A model generated the notes under the pieces. It had not been told where the DNA came from. It saw only the letters and a list, made by a program, of their open reading frames with translations, and searched no databases. A program made the position numbers and the translations under genes. Below are positions 33,769 to 42,973 of a stretch of DNA of 64,000 nt, one piece after another. Each line of letters starts with the position of its first letter. Position 1 is the first letter of the stretch. The DNA is from Ectobacillus sp048976805 (GTDB lineage: Bacteria > Bacillota > Bacilli > Bacillales > Bacillaceae_G). The stretch is taken from NCBI GenBank assembly GCA_048976805.1, contig JBHGUR010000074.1:1-64000 (forward strand), read 5' to 3'.

Positions 33769-35952
33769 ATGAGCAAAGCATTAGTATTGGCTGAAAAGCC
33801 GTCGGTAGCCCGGGACATAGCGCGGGTTCTTCGATGCAACAAGAAAGGAAACGGCTTTTTAGAGGGCGATAAATATATCGTGACATGGGCGCTGGGGCAC
33901 CTCGTTACATTGGCGGACCCGGAGGTGTATGATGATAAGTATAAAACATGGAGATTGGAAGACTTGCCGATGCTTCCTTCCCCTGTAAAGCTGGTTGTTA
34001 TTAAGCAAACCGGAAAACAGTTTCAAGCGGTAAAATCGCAAATCAACCGCAAGGATGTAAAAGAAATCATCATTGCGACGGATGCCGGGCGCGAAGGCGA
34101 GCTTGTCGCAAGATGGATTTTAGAAAAGGCGCAGGCGAAAAAGCCAATTAAGCGCTTATGGATTTCGTCCGTTACAGATAAGGCGATTCAAGAGGGCTTT
34201 CGCAAACTGCGCGACGGCAAGGAATATGAAAATTTATATGCGTCAGCGGTAGCGCGGGCGGAGGCGGACTGGTTTGTTGGCATTAATGCGACCCGCGCCT
34301 TGACGTGCAAGCATAATGCCCAGCTTTCGTGCGGCCGCGTGCAAACGCCGACGCTGGCGATCATCGCTAAGCGCGAAGAAGAAATTAAAAACTTTCAGCC
34401 CAAAACATTTTATGGCATTACTGCTGTGGCGAAGACTATAAAATTTGTATGGCAGGACAGTAAAACGAAGGATGTCAAAACGTTTTCAGAGGAAAAAAGC
34501 AAGCAAGTGTTAACGTCCGTCCGCGGAAAAAAAGCGGAAGTAGTGGAGGTTTCTAAAAACCATAAAAAAAGCTATGCGCCTCAGCTATATGATTTAACAG
34601 AATTGCAGCGCGAAGCGAACCGAATTTTCGGCTTTTCCGCAAAAGAGACGTTGTCCATTATGCAGAAGCTGTATGAGCATCATAAGGTGGTTACATACCC
34701 GCGTACAGATTCGCGCTATCTTTCAACTGATATTGTCGATACATTAAAGGACCGCATTGCGGCATGCAATGTAAAGCCGTATGCCAAATTCGCTTCCAAA
34801 CTGCTGCAAAAGCCGATTAAGGCGAATAAATCATTTGTCGATAACAGCAGGGTGTCGGACCACCACGCTATCATTCCGACTGAAGAATCAGTACCGCTCA
34901 GTTCGCTAAGCGATAAGGAGCGAAAAATTTATGATTTAATCGTAAAACGCTTTTTGGCGGTGCTTTCGCCGGCATTTGAGTACGAGCAGGTTACCGTGAA
35001 GGCGAAAATCGGCAACGAGCTGTTTATTGCCAAAGGAAAAACGGTGTTAGCGCAAGGTTGGAAAGAGATTTACGATAACCAGTTTGAAGAGGAAGAAAAA
35101 GACGAGGTATTGGAACAGCTGCTGCCGAGTCTGGACCAAGGCGACATAATCGAAATTTTAAATGTAACGCAAACGAAAGGCCAAACGAAGCCGCCGGAGC
35201 CGTTCAATGAAGGTACGCTGCTTTCGGCGATGGAAAACCCGGCAAAATATATGGCGAATGAAAGCAAGGATTTGATTCAAACAATCGGCAAAACAGGCGG
35301 CCTCGGTACGGTAGCGACCCGCGCCGATATTATTGAGAAGCTGTTTAACAGCTTTTTAATTGAGAAAAAAGGAAAGCATATTTACATTACTTCCAAAGGG
35401 AAGCAGCTGCTTGAATTGGTTCCTGAGGAGCTGAAATCGCCGGCGTTGACGGCAGAGTGGGAGCAAAAGCTGGAGGCGATTGCAAAAGGAAAGCTTCCAA
35501 AACAAGTATTTCTTAAGGAGATAAAAGGTTACACTAAATCCGCTGTTAACGAAATTAAAAACAGCAGCCAGAAATTCAAGCATGATAATATAACCGGTAC
35601 GAAATGCCCGGAATGCGGCAAGCTGATGCTTGAGGTGAACGGCAAAAAGGGAAGAATGCTCGTCTGCCAGGACCGGGAGTGCGGCCACCGCAAAATGCTT
35701 GCCCGATTGACGAACGCAAGGTGCCCGAACTGCCATAAGAAGATGGAGCTGCGCGGCGAAGGGGAAGGACAAATTTTTGCGTGCAGCTGCGGGCATCGGG
35801 AAAAGCTGTCCGTGTTTATGGATAGAAAAAATAAAGCAAAACAAAGCAATGCTTCCAAGCGCGATATTGCAAAATATATGAAGCAGCAAGATGATGAACC
35901 GATTAATACAGCATTGGCGGACGCCCTTGCGAAATTAAAGCTAAAAAAATAA
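33769..35952 (+). CDS. topB: DNA topoisomerase III
   Basis: A 727-residue type IA topoisomerase that passes single strands and resolves recombination intermediates. The Toprim domain starts LVLAEKPSVARDIA and includes IATDAGREGELVARW. The catalytic tyrosine is in KVVTYPRTDSRYLS (near residue 310). SCGRVQTPTLAII and SDHHAIIPTEE are typical of topoisomerase III. The C-terminus has one intact zinc ribbon (CPEC, CQDREC) and a second cysteine set (CPNC, CSCG). Length agrees with Bacillus TopB. Confidence 0.96.
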   Translation: MSKALVLAEKPSVARDIARVLRCNKKGNGFLEGDKYIVTWALGHLVTLADPEVYDDKYKTWRLEDLPMLPSPVKLVVIKQTGKQFQAVKSQINRKDVKEIIIATDAGREGELVARWILEKAQAKKPIKRLWISSVTDKAIQEGFRKLRDGKEYENLYASAVARAEADWFVGINATRALTCKHNAQLSCGRVQTPTLAIIAKREEEIKNFQPKTFYGITAVAKTIKFVWQDSKTKDVKTFSEEKSKQVLTSVRGKKAEVVEVSKNHKKSYAPQLYDLTELQREANRIFGFSAKETLSIMQKLYEHHKVVTYPRTDSRYLSTDIVDTLKDRIAACNVKPYAKFASKLLQKPIKANKSFVDNSRVSDHHAIIPTEESVPLSSLSDKERKIYDLIVKRFLAVLSPAFEYEQVTVKAKIGNELFIAKGKTVLAQGWKEIYDNQFEEEEKDEVLEQLLPSLDQGDIIEILNVTQTKGQTKPPEPFNEGTLLSAMENPAKYMANESKDLIQTIGKTGGLGTVATRADIIEKLFNSFLIEKKGKHIYITSKGKQLLELVPEELKSPALTAEWEQKLEAIAKGKLPKQVFLKEIKGYTKSAVNEIKNSSQKFKHDNITGTKCPECGKLMLEVNGKKGRMLVCQDRECGHRKMLARLTNARCPNCHKKMELRGEGEGQIFACSCGHREKLSVFMDRKNKAKQSNASKRDIAKYMKQQDDEPINTALADALAKLKLKK

Positions 35953-36003
35953 AGAGCTGACCCAAAAGTCCGCTAAAAGCGGACTTTTGGTCAGCTCTCT
36001 TTT
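35953..36003 (+). terminator. Terminator of topB
   Basis: GAGCTGACCCAAAAGTCCGC and its near-perfect complement, with T-rich DNA following. Confidence 0.85.
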
Positions 36004-36054
36004 CATTTTTACATATTATGTAATATTGAGGGTGTAGGAAGGCCCCACAGTACG

Positions 36055-36125
36055 AAGCGGCTCGGCCCCGCCCGCGGAAAGCGTCCGCCTGTAGTGGAAA
36101 ATCAACAATCAAGTTTAACAGAGCT
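36055..36125 (+). mobile_element. MITE family A, copy 8 (right half only)
   Basis: From GGCTCGGCCCCGCCC through TGTAGTGGAAAATCAAC to TTTAACAGAGC. The left half is absent. Confidence 0.8.
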
Positions 36126-36128
36126 AAA

Positions 36129-36173
36129 AAAGGGCTGGCCGCAAAACGCGTTAGCGTTTTGGGTCAGCCCTTT
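36129..36173 (-). terminator. Terminator of the IICB operon
   Basis: AAAGGGCTGGCCGCAAAACGC pairs with its complement through GCGTTTTGGGTCAGCCC, and overlaps the stop codon at 36164. Confidence 0.85.
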
Positions 36174-36961
36174 ATTTCAATTTCCACTTCAACGCCAAAA
36201 TGATCGGAAACAACCGCGTTATTTTCTCCGTTAAAAATAACGCGGGAAGTATGAACAGTTACTGGTTGATTTGCCAAAATTAGATCCAGCCGCAAATCAT
36301 GCTTATTTTCATCCCAGCCGGCAATTTTTCCTTTTACCGTGACGCCGGAATCTTTTTCTTTAGCAAGGCTATGCGTATCATACAATCCTTTAGACAGTAA
36401 ATAGTCGTATCCTTCTCCTCTTAAGAAGGCATTGTTGTTAAAATCGCCCATAAGGAAAAAGAGTTCATGATGTGCTGTATGCTCCATCAATACATCAACT
36501 TGGTAGGAAAACGGCTCATCCTCGTCTGCCCACCAGCCGAGGTGGCAGGAATAAAAAGGAATAATCCGGTTGTTATATCGGATTTTCGCGCCGATTATTT
36601 TTCGCGTTTTATAATAGCTTATATCGTTGCTTTTAGAGATAAAGAAGGATTCTGTTTCTACAATCGGATGCTTTGTAAGAATTGCCAATCCTTCTTCGTA
36701 TATATCCCAGCCGATATGCGCAAAATCCCATACGTGATGGTAGCCGGTTACGCCAAGCTTTTCAAGTTCTTGAAGCAACAACAAAGCGAAATTATCCGCT
36801 TTGTTGTTGCCAAAAACTGCTGGTGCTTGGATTGATTGGCTGGCTTCTTGCAGCGCAATCACATCATAGCCTTTTTCCTGAATGGTTTGGGCAATATATT
36901 TTATTTTTTCGATTTGCTCATCTTCTTGCCATGAATGACAATTGAGAGTTAGTAATTTCAT
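36164..36961 (-). CDS. Endonuclease/exonuclease/phosphatase-family hydrolase linked to a PTS permease
   Basis: A 265-residue EEP-fold metal-dependent hydrolase. Features are MKLLTLNCHSW, IALQEASQS (catalytic Glu), FYSCHLGWW, FFLMGDFNNNAF, and LDLILAN with VVSDHFGVEVEI (catalytic His-Asp). It starts four bases after the IICB gene, so the two are co-translated. Some such proteins act on nucleic acids, others on phosphoesters or sphingolipids. The coupling with a sugar PTS gene suggests a phosphosugar or phosphodiester substrate, but this is inference. Confidence 0.82.
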   Translation of the reverse strand: MKLLTLNCHSWQEDEQIEKIKYIAQTIQEKGYDVIALQEASQSIQAPAVFGNNKADNFALLLLQELEKLGVTGYHHVWDFAHIGWDIYEEGLAILTKHPIVETESFFISKSNDISYYKTRKIIGAKIRYNNRIIPFYSCHLGWWADEDEPFSYQVDVLMEHTAHHELFFLMGDFNNNAFLRGEGYDYLLSKGLYDTHSLAKEKDSGVTVKGKIAGWDENKHDLRLDLILANQPVTVHTSRVIFNGENNAVVSDHFGVEVEIEIKG

Positions 36962-36965
36962 TGCA

Positions 36966-38618
36966 TTAAGCTCCTAGAAGGTCTTGGATGTTAGATTTAA
37001 TTACATCCGCTTTTGGCCCGTAAATCGCTTGTACACCTTTATCTTTTACAATTAATCCTAGTGCTCCATGATCCTTCCAGTCTTTTTCAGAGGCAACCTT
37101 GCTTACATCTTTTACTGTTACACGAAGGCGTGTCATACAAGCATCTACATCTTCAATGTTGCTTGCGCCGCCAAGCAGGCCGATTAATTTTGCCGGTAAA
37201 GAATCGCCGTTAACCGCTTGCATTCCTTGCGCGGAGTTAGCGCCCTCTTCCGCTTCAATGTAGTTGCCGTTGCGGCCCGGAGTCGGGATGTTCATTTTTT
37301 TGATTAAGAAATTAAATACTGTAAAGTTCACAGCGAAGAATGCCGCAGATGTAATAAAGAAGTAAATTAAATCTTTCGTTAACCCAGCCTTTACAATCAT
37401 TGGAGTACGAGTTAGCAGCTCGATAAATCCAAATGCGTGAATGCGCAAGTTGATAATATCAGCCATCGCAAATGCCAAACCTGTTGTGATGGCATACACG
37501 ACATACAGAACTGGTGCGATAAACATGAACATGAATTCAATTGGTTCTGTAACACCAGTTAAAAATACCGCTAAAGCCGCAGAGAAGAACATTGGTTTAT
37601 ATTTATGGCGTTTATCTTTGTCAACGTTTACATACATAGCCAATGCAACGCCGATAAGAGAGGCTGTTGAGCCAATGACTTGCCCTACTTTAAAGCGGGC
37701 AGGATGTACATCGCCAAGCAATGCATTGTAAGCTGCTGTTTTACCGGCAGCCAATAAGTTGTTTAAGTCAGTAATCCATGCAAGCCAAAGCGGGTCTTGT
37801 CCTGCAACAATTTGTCCTGCTTTTGCGCCTGTTAAAATTTTGTACGTACCGCCAAGTTCTGTATAGTTCATTGGAACAGTCAACATATGGTGCAAACCGA
37901 ATGGAAGCAAGAGACGTTCTAATGTACCATAAACAAATGGTGCGATGATTGGCGCTGTGTCTTTTGATGTTGCAATCCAGCGTCCGAAGGAATTCAACAC
38001 GCCTTGTACGAAAGGCCACAATACGGATAAAACGATGGCAGCCGCTACGGAGCCAACAATTACAACGAATGGAACGAAGCGCTTTCCATTAAAGAATGCG
38101 AGTGAGCTTGGAAGCTTATCATAGTCATAATACTTATTGTATAAAGATGCCCCTAAAAATCCGGAAATAATCCCTACGAATACACCCATATTTAATGCTG
38201 GAGCACCAAGTACGGAGGTGAAGTAATCTTTTACAACAAGCTCTGATCCGAATAAAGAAGTAACCGTTGCTTTTGGGTCTGTTAACATATCACCGGATAC
38301 ACCAAAGATAGCTCCCGTGATACGGTTTGTAAGAATGAAGGCGATTAATGCTGCAAATGCGCCGCCTGCGCGGTCTTTTGCCCAAGAACCGCCGATTGCA
38401 ACCGCAAATAGGATATGCAGGTTTACGATGATTCCCCATCCGATATCCTCCATAATTCGTGCAATCGTTTGTACAAACGCTGCATCGCCAGCAGACATGC
38501 CAACCAATTTTCCGAGGGAAATCATTAAACCGGCAGCTGGCATTACCGCTACTACCACAAGTAGGGCTTTACCGAACTTTTGCCAAAAATCGAATGAAGT
38601 GAATTTCATTTTTGCCAT
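36966..38618 (-). CDS. Glucose/maltose-type PTS permease, EIICB
   Basis: A 550-residue PTS permease: EIIC (residues 1-450; FGKALLVVVAVMPAAGLMISLG, LERLLLPFGLHHMLTVPM, GVTEPIEFMFMFIAP) and an EIIB domain (about 475-550) with the phosphorylated cysteine in VDACMTRLRVTVK. There is no EIIA domain. The sequence belongs with the PtsG/MalX group, so glucose, maltose or a related sugar is likely. AGGAGG precedes the ATG. An exact cre match lies in the leader and a 20-bp palindrome sits next to the promoter. Confidence 0.9.
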   Translation of the reverse strand: MAKMKFTSFDFWQKFGKALLVVVAVMPAAGLMISLGKLVGMSAGDAAFVQTIARIMEDIGWGIIVNLHILFAVAIGGSWAKDRAGGAFAALIAFILTNRITGAIFGVSGDMLTDPKATVTSLFGSELVVKDYFTSVLGAPALNMGVFVGIISGFLGASLYNKYYDYDKLPSSLAFFNGKRFVPFVVIVGSVAAAIVLSVLWPFVQGVLNSFGRWIATSKDTAPIIAPFVYGTLERLLLPFGLHHMLTVPMNYTELGGTYKILTGAKAGQIVAGQDPLWLAWITDLNNLLAAGKTAAYNALLGDVHPARFKVGQVIGSTASLIGVALAMYVNVDKDKRHKYKPMFFSAALAVFLTGVTEPIEFMFMFIAPVLYVVYAITTGLAFAMADIINLRIHAFGFIELLTRTPMIVKAGLTKDLIYFFITSAAFFAVNFTVFNFLIKKMNIPTPGRNGNYIEAEEGANSAQGMQAVNGDSLPAKLIGLLGGASNIEDVDACMTRLRVTVKDVSKVASEKDWKDHGALGLIVKDKGVQAIYGPKADVIKSNIQDLLGA

Positions 38619-38636
38619 GTTAGCTCCTCCTTTTCA

Positions 38637-38650
38637 TGAGAACGTTCTCA
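38637..38650 (-). promoter_or_regulatory. Consensus cre site in the IICB leader
   Basis: TGAGAACGTTCTCA is a perfect palindrome and matches TGWNANCGNTNWCA at every position. It lies 18 bases upstream of the start codon, just before the ribosome site, where bound CcpA could act as a roadblock. Confidence 0.75.
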
Positions 38651-38714
38651 TATTGTTGAAAATAAAAAGATTATTGCTTTTTCAATAGATAGCTAGATAA
38701 ACTTATAAGACGAA

Positions 38715-38734
38715 TAATGCAATCGCTTGCATTA
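38715..38734. promoter_or_regulatory. 20-bp palindromic operator at the IICB promoter
   Basis: TAATGCAA-TCGC-TTGCATTA has complementary 8-base arms. It resembles operators of LacI/GalR-type or other dimeric regulators and lies directly after the -10 box. Confidence 0.6.
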
Positions 38735-38737
38735 CCT

Positions 38738-38766
38738 ATTTTAATAAAAGGGCTTTCATAAATCAA
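38738..38766 (-). promoter_or_regulatory. Promoter of the IICB operon
   Basis: On the minus strand TTGATT (38766-38761), 17 bases, TAAAAT (38743-38738). The palindromic operator begins four bases downstream. Confidence 0.65.
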
Positions 38767-38840
38767 GAAAAAAAGAAAAATAATTTCGTATTATTTATGT
38801 CAACATATGTAGAAGCAATATCGTTTATCGATATTATAGC

Positions 38841-38877
38841 GAAACGGCCGGAACATTTCGTATATTCCGGCCGTTTC
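38841..38877 (-). terminator. Terminator of the glycosyltransferase gene
   Basis: GAAACGGCCGGAA (38841-38853) pairs with TTCCGGCCGTTTC (38865-38877), at the stop codon. Confidence 0.7.
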
Positions 38878-38878
38878 G

Positions 38879-40147
38879 TTAATTTATTTTGTTGAGCTGA
38901 ACTTCAATTTTCTTAAACTGCTGTTCCCATGTGGAAGACTCTAAAAACTGCTTTAGCTCTAAGCTTGATGTTTGATCCAGATGGCCATGCACATCATATA
39001 TAGTATTTTGCACTTGCGCATATGTTTCGCAATGATGAACGCAAGGGTAAGCGCCTATATGAGGAATTCCCGTCGAGACTGTAGGCAGGCCAAAGTATAA
39101 ATATTCATAAACCTTGATTGGGTCTACTGCTTCTGATAGCTTGCTCTTTTTAAACGGGATAATCCCGATATGCCATTGCTGCGCATACTCATGCAGCTGC
39201 CCGGGATGGATTTTTCCGTAGAAATAAATGTTTGGAAATAATTCCGCCCTCTTTAAATACTCTTCGGGCGCGCCATGGCCGATAAGGTGGATGATGAAAT
39301 CCAGCCGCTCGGCAAGGTGAAAAATAAGATTCCAATCAAACCAGGAAGAAGTTAAATGGCCAAAATAGCCGATGTGGATATGGCTGTCTTTCTGCTTTTT
39401 GGCTACTCCCGGGTGCTTGGAGATTCTTTTATCATACCCGTTTCCGGATAGCACGATGTCCGCGCGAATACGGGAAAACTTTTGTATAAGCGGAACAGAC
39501 ACGGCAGAAACAAGGTCTGCTTCCTTTATAAACGCTTCCTCTATGCTTCGTTGATACCAAGAGGCATCTCCTGTTTTGAAAAATTCTTCCCATTCATCCA
39601 TAATATCGTATATAATTTTGAAATTTTGCTCCTTTAATGCGGGTAATGTGGTATAAAAGGCTTTGGCTGGGAAGGTAGAGATAAATATTTTATCCGTTAT
39701 CGGTTGAAATATCTTCAATTCCGCTAAGCTATATAAATAAGGATACATAGGAATTTGATAAAGGTTCGAATAAACAGATTGAAACGCCTTATCATGCTGC
39801 TCTGCTTCATCGTATTGCCACGTTACATACACAACTCCGTATCCTCTGTCTGTTAAATATTTTGCAAAATTAATGGTGCGCTGATTATATAACTCATCAA
39901 ATTCCATGCCGGAGCTAATAATAGCCAGTCCCTTAATTTGCCCATTTTGATAAGCTTGCAGCAGCTCTTGAAAAATGTTCTTTACACGCTGGTCACTGTC
40001 ATGAACGCTTTTTATCATTTTCACCTTTGTTTGCAGCCTTCTTTGGACTTTGCTGAAGGTTGTAGAAAGCCCTTGCTGCCGTATATGCCGGGAAACTTTC
40101 TTTATATACATCCATAATGTTTTTCGTTTTTCATTCCAATTCGCCAT
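38879..40147 (-). CDS. Glycosyltransferase (GT4-like)
   Basis: A 422-residue protein with an N-terminal basic region and a GT-B fold. The acceptor part spans about residues 75-230 (GLAIISSGMEFDELYNQRTINFAKYL). The donor part has HIGYFGHLTSSWFDW, IHLIGHGAPEEYL and KVYEYLYFGLPTVSTGIP, the last resembling the E-x7-E sugar-nucleotide motif. No membrane segment is seen. It lies divergent from the polymerase-like gene next door, so it probably acts on the same surface polysaccharide. Sugar specificity cannot be told. Confidence 0.8.
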   Translation of the reverse strand: MANWNEKRKTLWMYIKKVSRHIRQQGLSTTFSKVQRRLQTKVKMIKSVHDSDQRVKNIFQELLQAYQNGQIKGLAIISSGMEFDELYNQRTINFAKYLTDRGYGVVYVTWQYDEAEQHDKAFQSVYSNLYQIPMYPYLYSLAELKIFQPITDKIFISTFPAKAFYTTLPALKEQNFKIIYDIMDEWEEFFKTGDASWYQRSIEEAFIKEADLVSAVSVPLIQKFSRIRADIVLSGNGYDKRISKHPGVAKKQKDSHIHIGYFGHLTSSWFDWNLIFHLAERLDFIIHLIGHGAPEEYLKRAELFPNIYFYGKIHPGQLHEYAQQWHIGIIPFKKSKLSEAVDPIKVYEYLYFGLPTVSTGIPHIGAYPCVHHCETYAQVQNTIYDVHGHLDQTSSLELKQFLESSTWEQQFKKIEVQLNKIN

Positions 40148-40396
40148 AACAGGTACCTCTTTTATTCTTCAATATTCATTCAGGCAAAGACGCTCCTGCT
40201 CATGTTAACTATAACATATATAACTTTCTGAAAAAAACCCTTTCCGTAAAAGAATGGAAAAAGCAGTAATCTTTCAGAAAAGAGTCTATTCCAAAATTCC
40301 GTCATAGATACTTCGTGAATTATGCTATAATGTTGAAGGGTTATCACGTTGTTTCCAGCAGTTGATTCATGCTGCTATTTTCACAGGAGGTTTTGT

Positions 40397-41779
40397 ATGT
40401 TAGAAAGATGGGGTGTTTTAGAAAATCGGTTTGAAATTTTTTTGCTTCTGTTTATAATTTTTCAGCCAATTCTTGATTTACTAACATCGTTTTGTATTAT
40501 CGTATTGAAGATGAGCGCTACAGTTGGCATTTTTGTGCGCCTTTTCGTCATGCTTCTTGGCGCTGCATACATACTGATAAAGGCAAGGGAGAAGGAAAAT
40601 AGAAGGTACTTTTTCTATCTTGCCATTTTAGGTGTTGTTGTTTTGGCGGGTCTTTTAAATAATAAAATGATTAAACATCCAATTTTAATTGGCGAAGAAA
40701 TAAAATTTATCGCAAAGGTCATGTACACGTTTATTATGGCCGGCTGCTATATTGTAGCTTTTCGTTCCCTGCGTTTTAAGGTGAATATAGGAGATAGGCT
40801 AAAAAACTCCATCTTATACGCAATGCTTATTATTAACGTTGTTATGGCAATCTCGATTGTAACCAACACAGATTATAATAGCTATGAATATTTTAAAAGC
40901 GGTTCGCGCGGCTGGTTTTTTGCAGGCAATGAATTAGGGGCAATTTTGGCCATCACCTTTCCGGTTATTTTGTTGTACTCGATTGAAAAAACAAAGCAGG
41001 TTCAGAATATATATTATTGGATTCCTTCGCTTCTATCAATATTCTCGTTATTTGCGGTCGGGACGAAGGTAGGCTACGGCGCAATCGTGCTTTCCCTAGG
41101 TGCCGCATTGGTTATGTGTTTTGCCCAAGCCTTTTTTAATAAGAAGCATAATGGCAATAAAAAAGTGCTGCTTCTAAATGGGTTCGTGGCATTGGCGGTT
41201 TTGCTCGGTGTAGGCGCCTATACGCCATTTTCGCCTATCGTGAAAAATACGACTGTCCACGTTGAGCTGATTGAACAGCAGCAACAAAAGCAAAAGCAGG
41301 AAAAAGAAGAGGCGAAGAAACATGGAGAAGAAATAGAAGAGCCGTCTCCAGAAGAGCCTCCAAAAGATCAGGTGGGAGGCTTGCTCTTTAGCGGCCGCGA
41401 ATTGTTTTTGAGAATGCATCAAGCTTATTTTGAAGAAGCGCCGCTCTCCCAGAAGCTGCTTGGAATGGGGTATGGCGGGAATTTTAAAACGGAACCGAAG
41501 CTAATTGAGCGGGATTTTCATGATATATTTTATGATTTCGGGTTTATCGGCTTTTTTATCGTTTTAGCGCCGTTTGTTTATTACGGCGTAAAGCTTTTGA
41601 TTGCGGTGTTTCGAAAGTTTTATGATATTTTTACCGTAACGTATGCGCTATTGGCAGTCAGCATGGCGCTTGCGCTTGGAATTGCATATACAGCCGGCCA
41701 TGTATTGGCGGCGCCTGCTGTAAGCATTTACTTTGTCGTGATTGCGGCATATGTACTTGTAAGCTTAGAAATAGAGTAA
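40397..41779 (+). CDS. O-antigen ligase/polymerase-like membrane protein
   Basis: A 460-residue protein with about ten membrane helices and one large outer loop (about residues 285-340) rich in Gln, Lys and Glu (EQQQQKQKQEKEEAKKHGEE). GMGYGGNFKTEP and the C-terminal IAYTAGHVLAAPA resemble the Wzy_C/O-antigen ligase family, which polymerises or ligates undecaprenyl-linked glycans. The ATG at 40397 is preceded by AGGAGG. It is followed by two glycosyltransferase genes in the same direction. Confidence 0.78.
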   Translation: MLERWGVLENRFEIFLLLFIIFQPILDLLTSFCIIVLKMSATVGIFVRLFVMLLGAAYILIKAREKENRRYFFYLAILGVVVLAGLLNNKMIKHPILIGEEIKFIAKVMYTFIMAGCYIVAFRSLRFKVNIGDRLKNSILYAMLIINVVMAISIVTNTDYNSYEYFKSGSRGWFFAGNELGAILAITFPVILLYSIEKTKQVQNIYYWIPSLLSIFSLFAVGTKVGYGAIVLSLGAALVMCFAQAFFNKKHNGNKKVLLLNGFVALAVLLGVGAYTPFSPIVKNTTVHVELIEQQQQKQKQEKEEAKKHGEEIEEPSPEEPPKDQVGGLLFSGRELFLRMHQAYFEEAPLSQKLLGMGYGGNFKTEPKLIERDFHDIFYDFGFIGFFIVLAPFVYYGVKLLIAVFRKFYDIFTVTYALLAVSMALALGIAYTAGHVLAAPAVSIYFVVIAAYVLVSLEIE

Positions 41780-41783
41780 TGGG

Positions 41784-41815
41784 AAAGCTAGCGTTATGTT
41801 AGCTTTTCTTTTTTC
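41784..41815 (+). terminator. Weak terminator after the polymerase-like gene
   Basis: AAAGCTAGC and its partner GTTAGCTTTTC, then TTTTTT. Confidence 0.6.
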
Positions 41816-41836
41816 CAAGGAAGGTGACAAACGAAG

Positions 41837-42940
41837 ATGAAGGTTTTACATGTAAATGCAGGAGCGGAAGAGGGCGGCGGCAAAACGCATATTATATCCC
41901 TGCTCTCTCAATTTCCAAAAGGTATGGCGGAATTGGCGGTGTTTGAGGAGGGAGCAATTGCGAAGGAAGCACGGGAGCTTGGCATAAAGGTGCACTTGTT
42001 TTCGCAGTCCTCCCGCTATGATTTGTCCGTCTTATCTAAGCTTGTTGCCTTTATTAATCGCGAACGCTTTGAGATTGTCCATACACACGGGGCGCGTGCT
42101 AATTTCTTCTCGTCTTTGATCAAAAAAAGGATACAAGCGAAATGGGTGACGACGATACATAGCGATCCGCAGCTTGATTTTATGAAACGGGGATTGAAGG
42201 GCTGGCTGTTTACAAAGCTGAATCTCCGCTCGTTTCGGCAGGTTGATCTGTTTTTTGCAATTACCGAGAGATTTAAGCAAAACCTTGTAAGCCTTGGCGT
42301 GCCGGCTGAAAAGATTCGCGTTATTTATAATGGCATTTCATATGATGAGGAGCCGCAATCTCCGTATAATAAACAAGAGATGTTTCAAATCGATGAAGAA
42401 ACATTTACTGTCATACAGGTAGCGCGTCTTCATCCGGTAAAGGGGCATGAAATATTATTTGAGGCGCTGCGGCAAGTAAACATTCCGATTAAGGTGTTGC
42501 TTGTAGGAGATGGCCCCATTGAAAAAGAATTGCGGGAATTGGCAAACAATCTCGGTTTAACGGAGCGGGTGCGGTTTCTCGGGCACCGCCATGACGTGGA
42601 CAAACTATATGCTTCTGCTGATTTGAGCGTGCTGGCTTCTTATAGCGAAAGCTTTCCGCTCGTGCTGTTGGAGTCGGCAAATCAGCGTGTCCCATTTATC
42701 GCAACAGATGTGGGGGACATGCATAAGCTTATTCCAGACCCTTCATACGGCTGGGTTATCCCGGTTCGTGATGCGAATGCTTTGGCAAGAGCCTTAGAAG
42801 AAGCTTATTCTATGTGGAAGCAGGGAGAGCTTGGGCATATGGGGGAGAAAATTTATCGTTACGCTTCGTTACATTTTTCCCTTCAAAAGCTGTATGATGA
42901 TACATATAAAGCATATAAGGAAGTTATGGAAAAGAGGTAG
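41837..42940 (+). CDS. GT4 glycosyltransferase
   Basis: A 367-residue GT-B enzyme. The acceptor domain begins MKVLHVNAGAEEGGGKTHIISLL. HTHGARANFFSSL is typical of GT4 enzymes acting on lipid-linked sugars. The donor domain has IQVARLHPVKGHEILFEAL, LLVGDGPIEKELRELA, VRFLGHRHDV and SESFPLVLLESA (E-x7-E). An AAGGAAGGTG site precedes the ATG. With the next gene it probably builds a surface glycan. Confidence 0.88.
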   Translation: MKVLHVNAGAEEGGGKTHIISLLSQFPKGMAELAVFEEGAIAKEARELGIKVHLFSQSSRYDLSVLSKLVAFINRERFEIVHTHGARANFFSSLIKKRIQAKWVTTIHSDPQLDFMKRGLKGWLFTKLNLRSFRQVDLFFAITERFKQNLVSLGVPAEKIRVIYNGISYDEEPQSPYNKQEMFQIDEETFTVIQVARLHPVKGHEILFEALRQVNIPIKVLLVGDGPIEKELRELANNLGLTERVRFLGHRHDVDKLYASADLSVLASYSESFPLVLLESANQRVPFIATDVGDMHKLIPDPSYGWVIPVRDANALARALEEAYSMWKQGELGHMGEKIYRYASLHFSLQKLYDDTYKAYKEVMEKR

Positions 42941-42973
42941 CTTGAATTTTGAATAAAGAAAGGGTTCAGTAAC

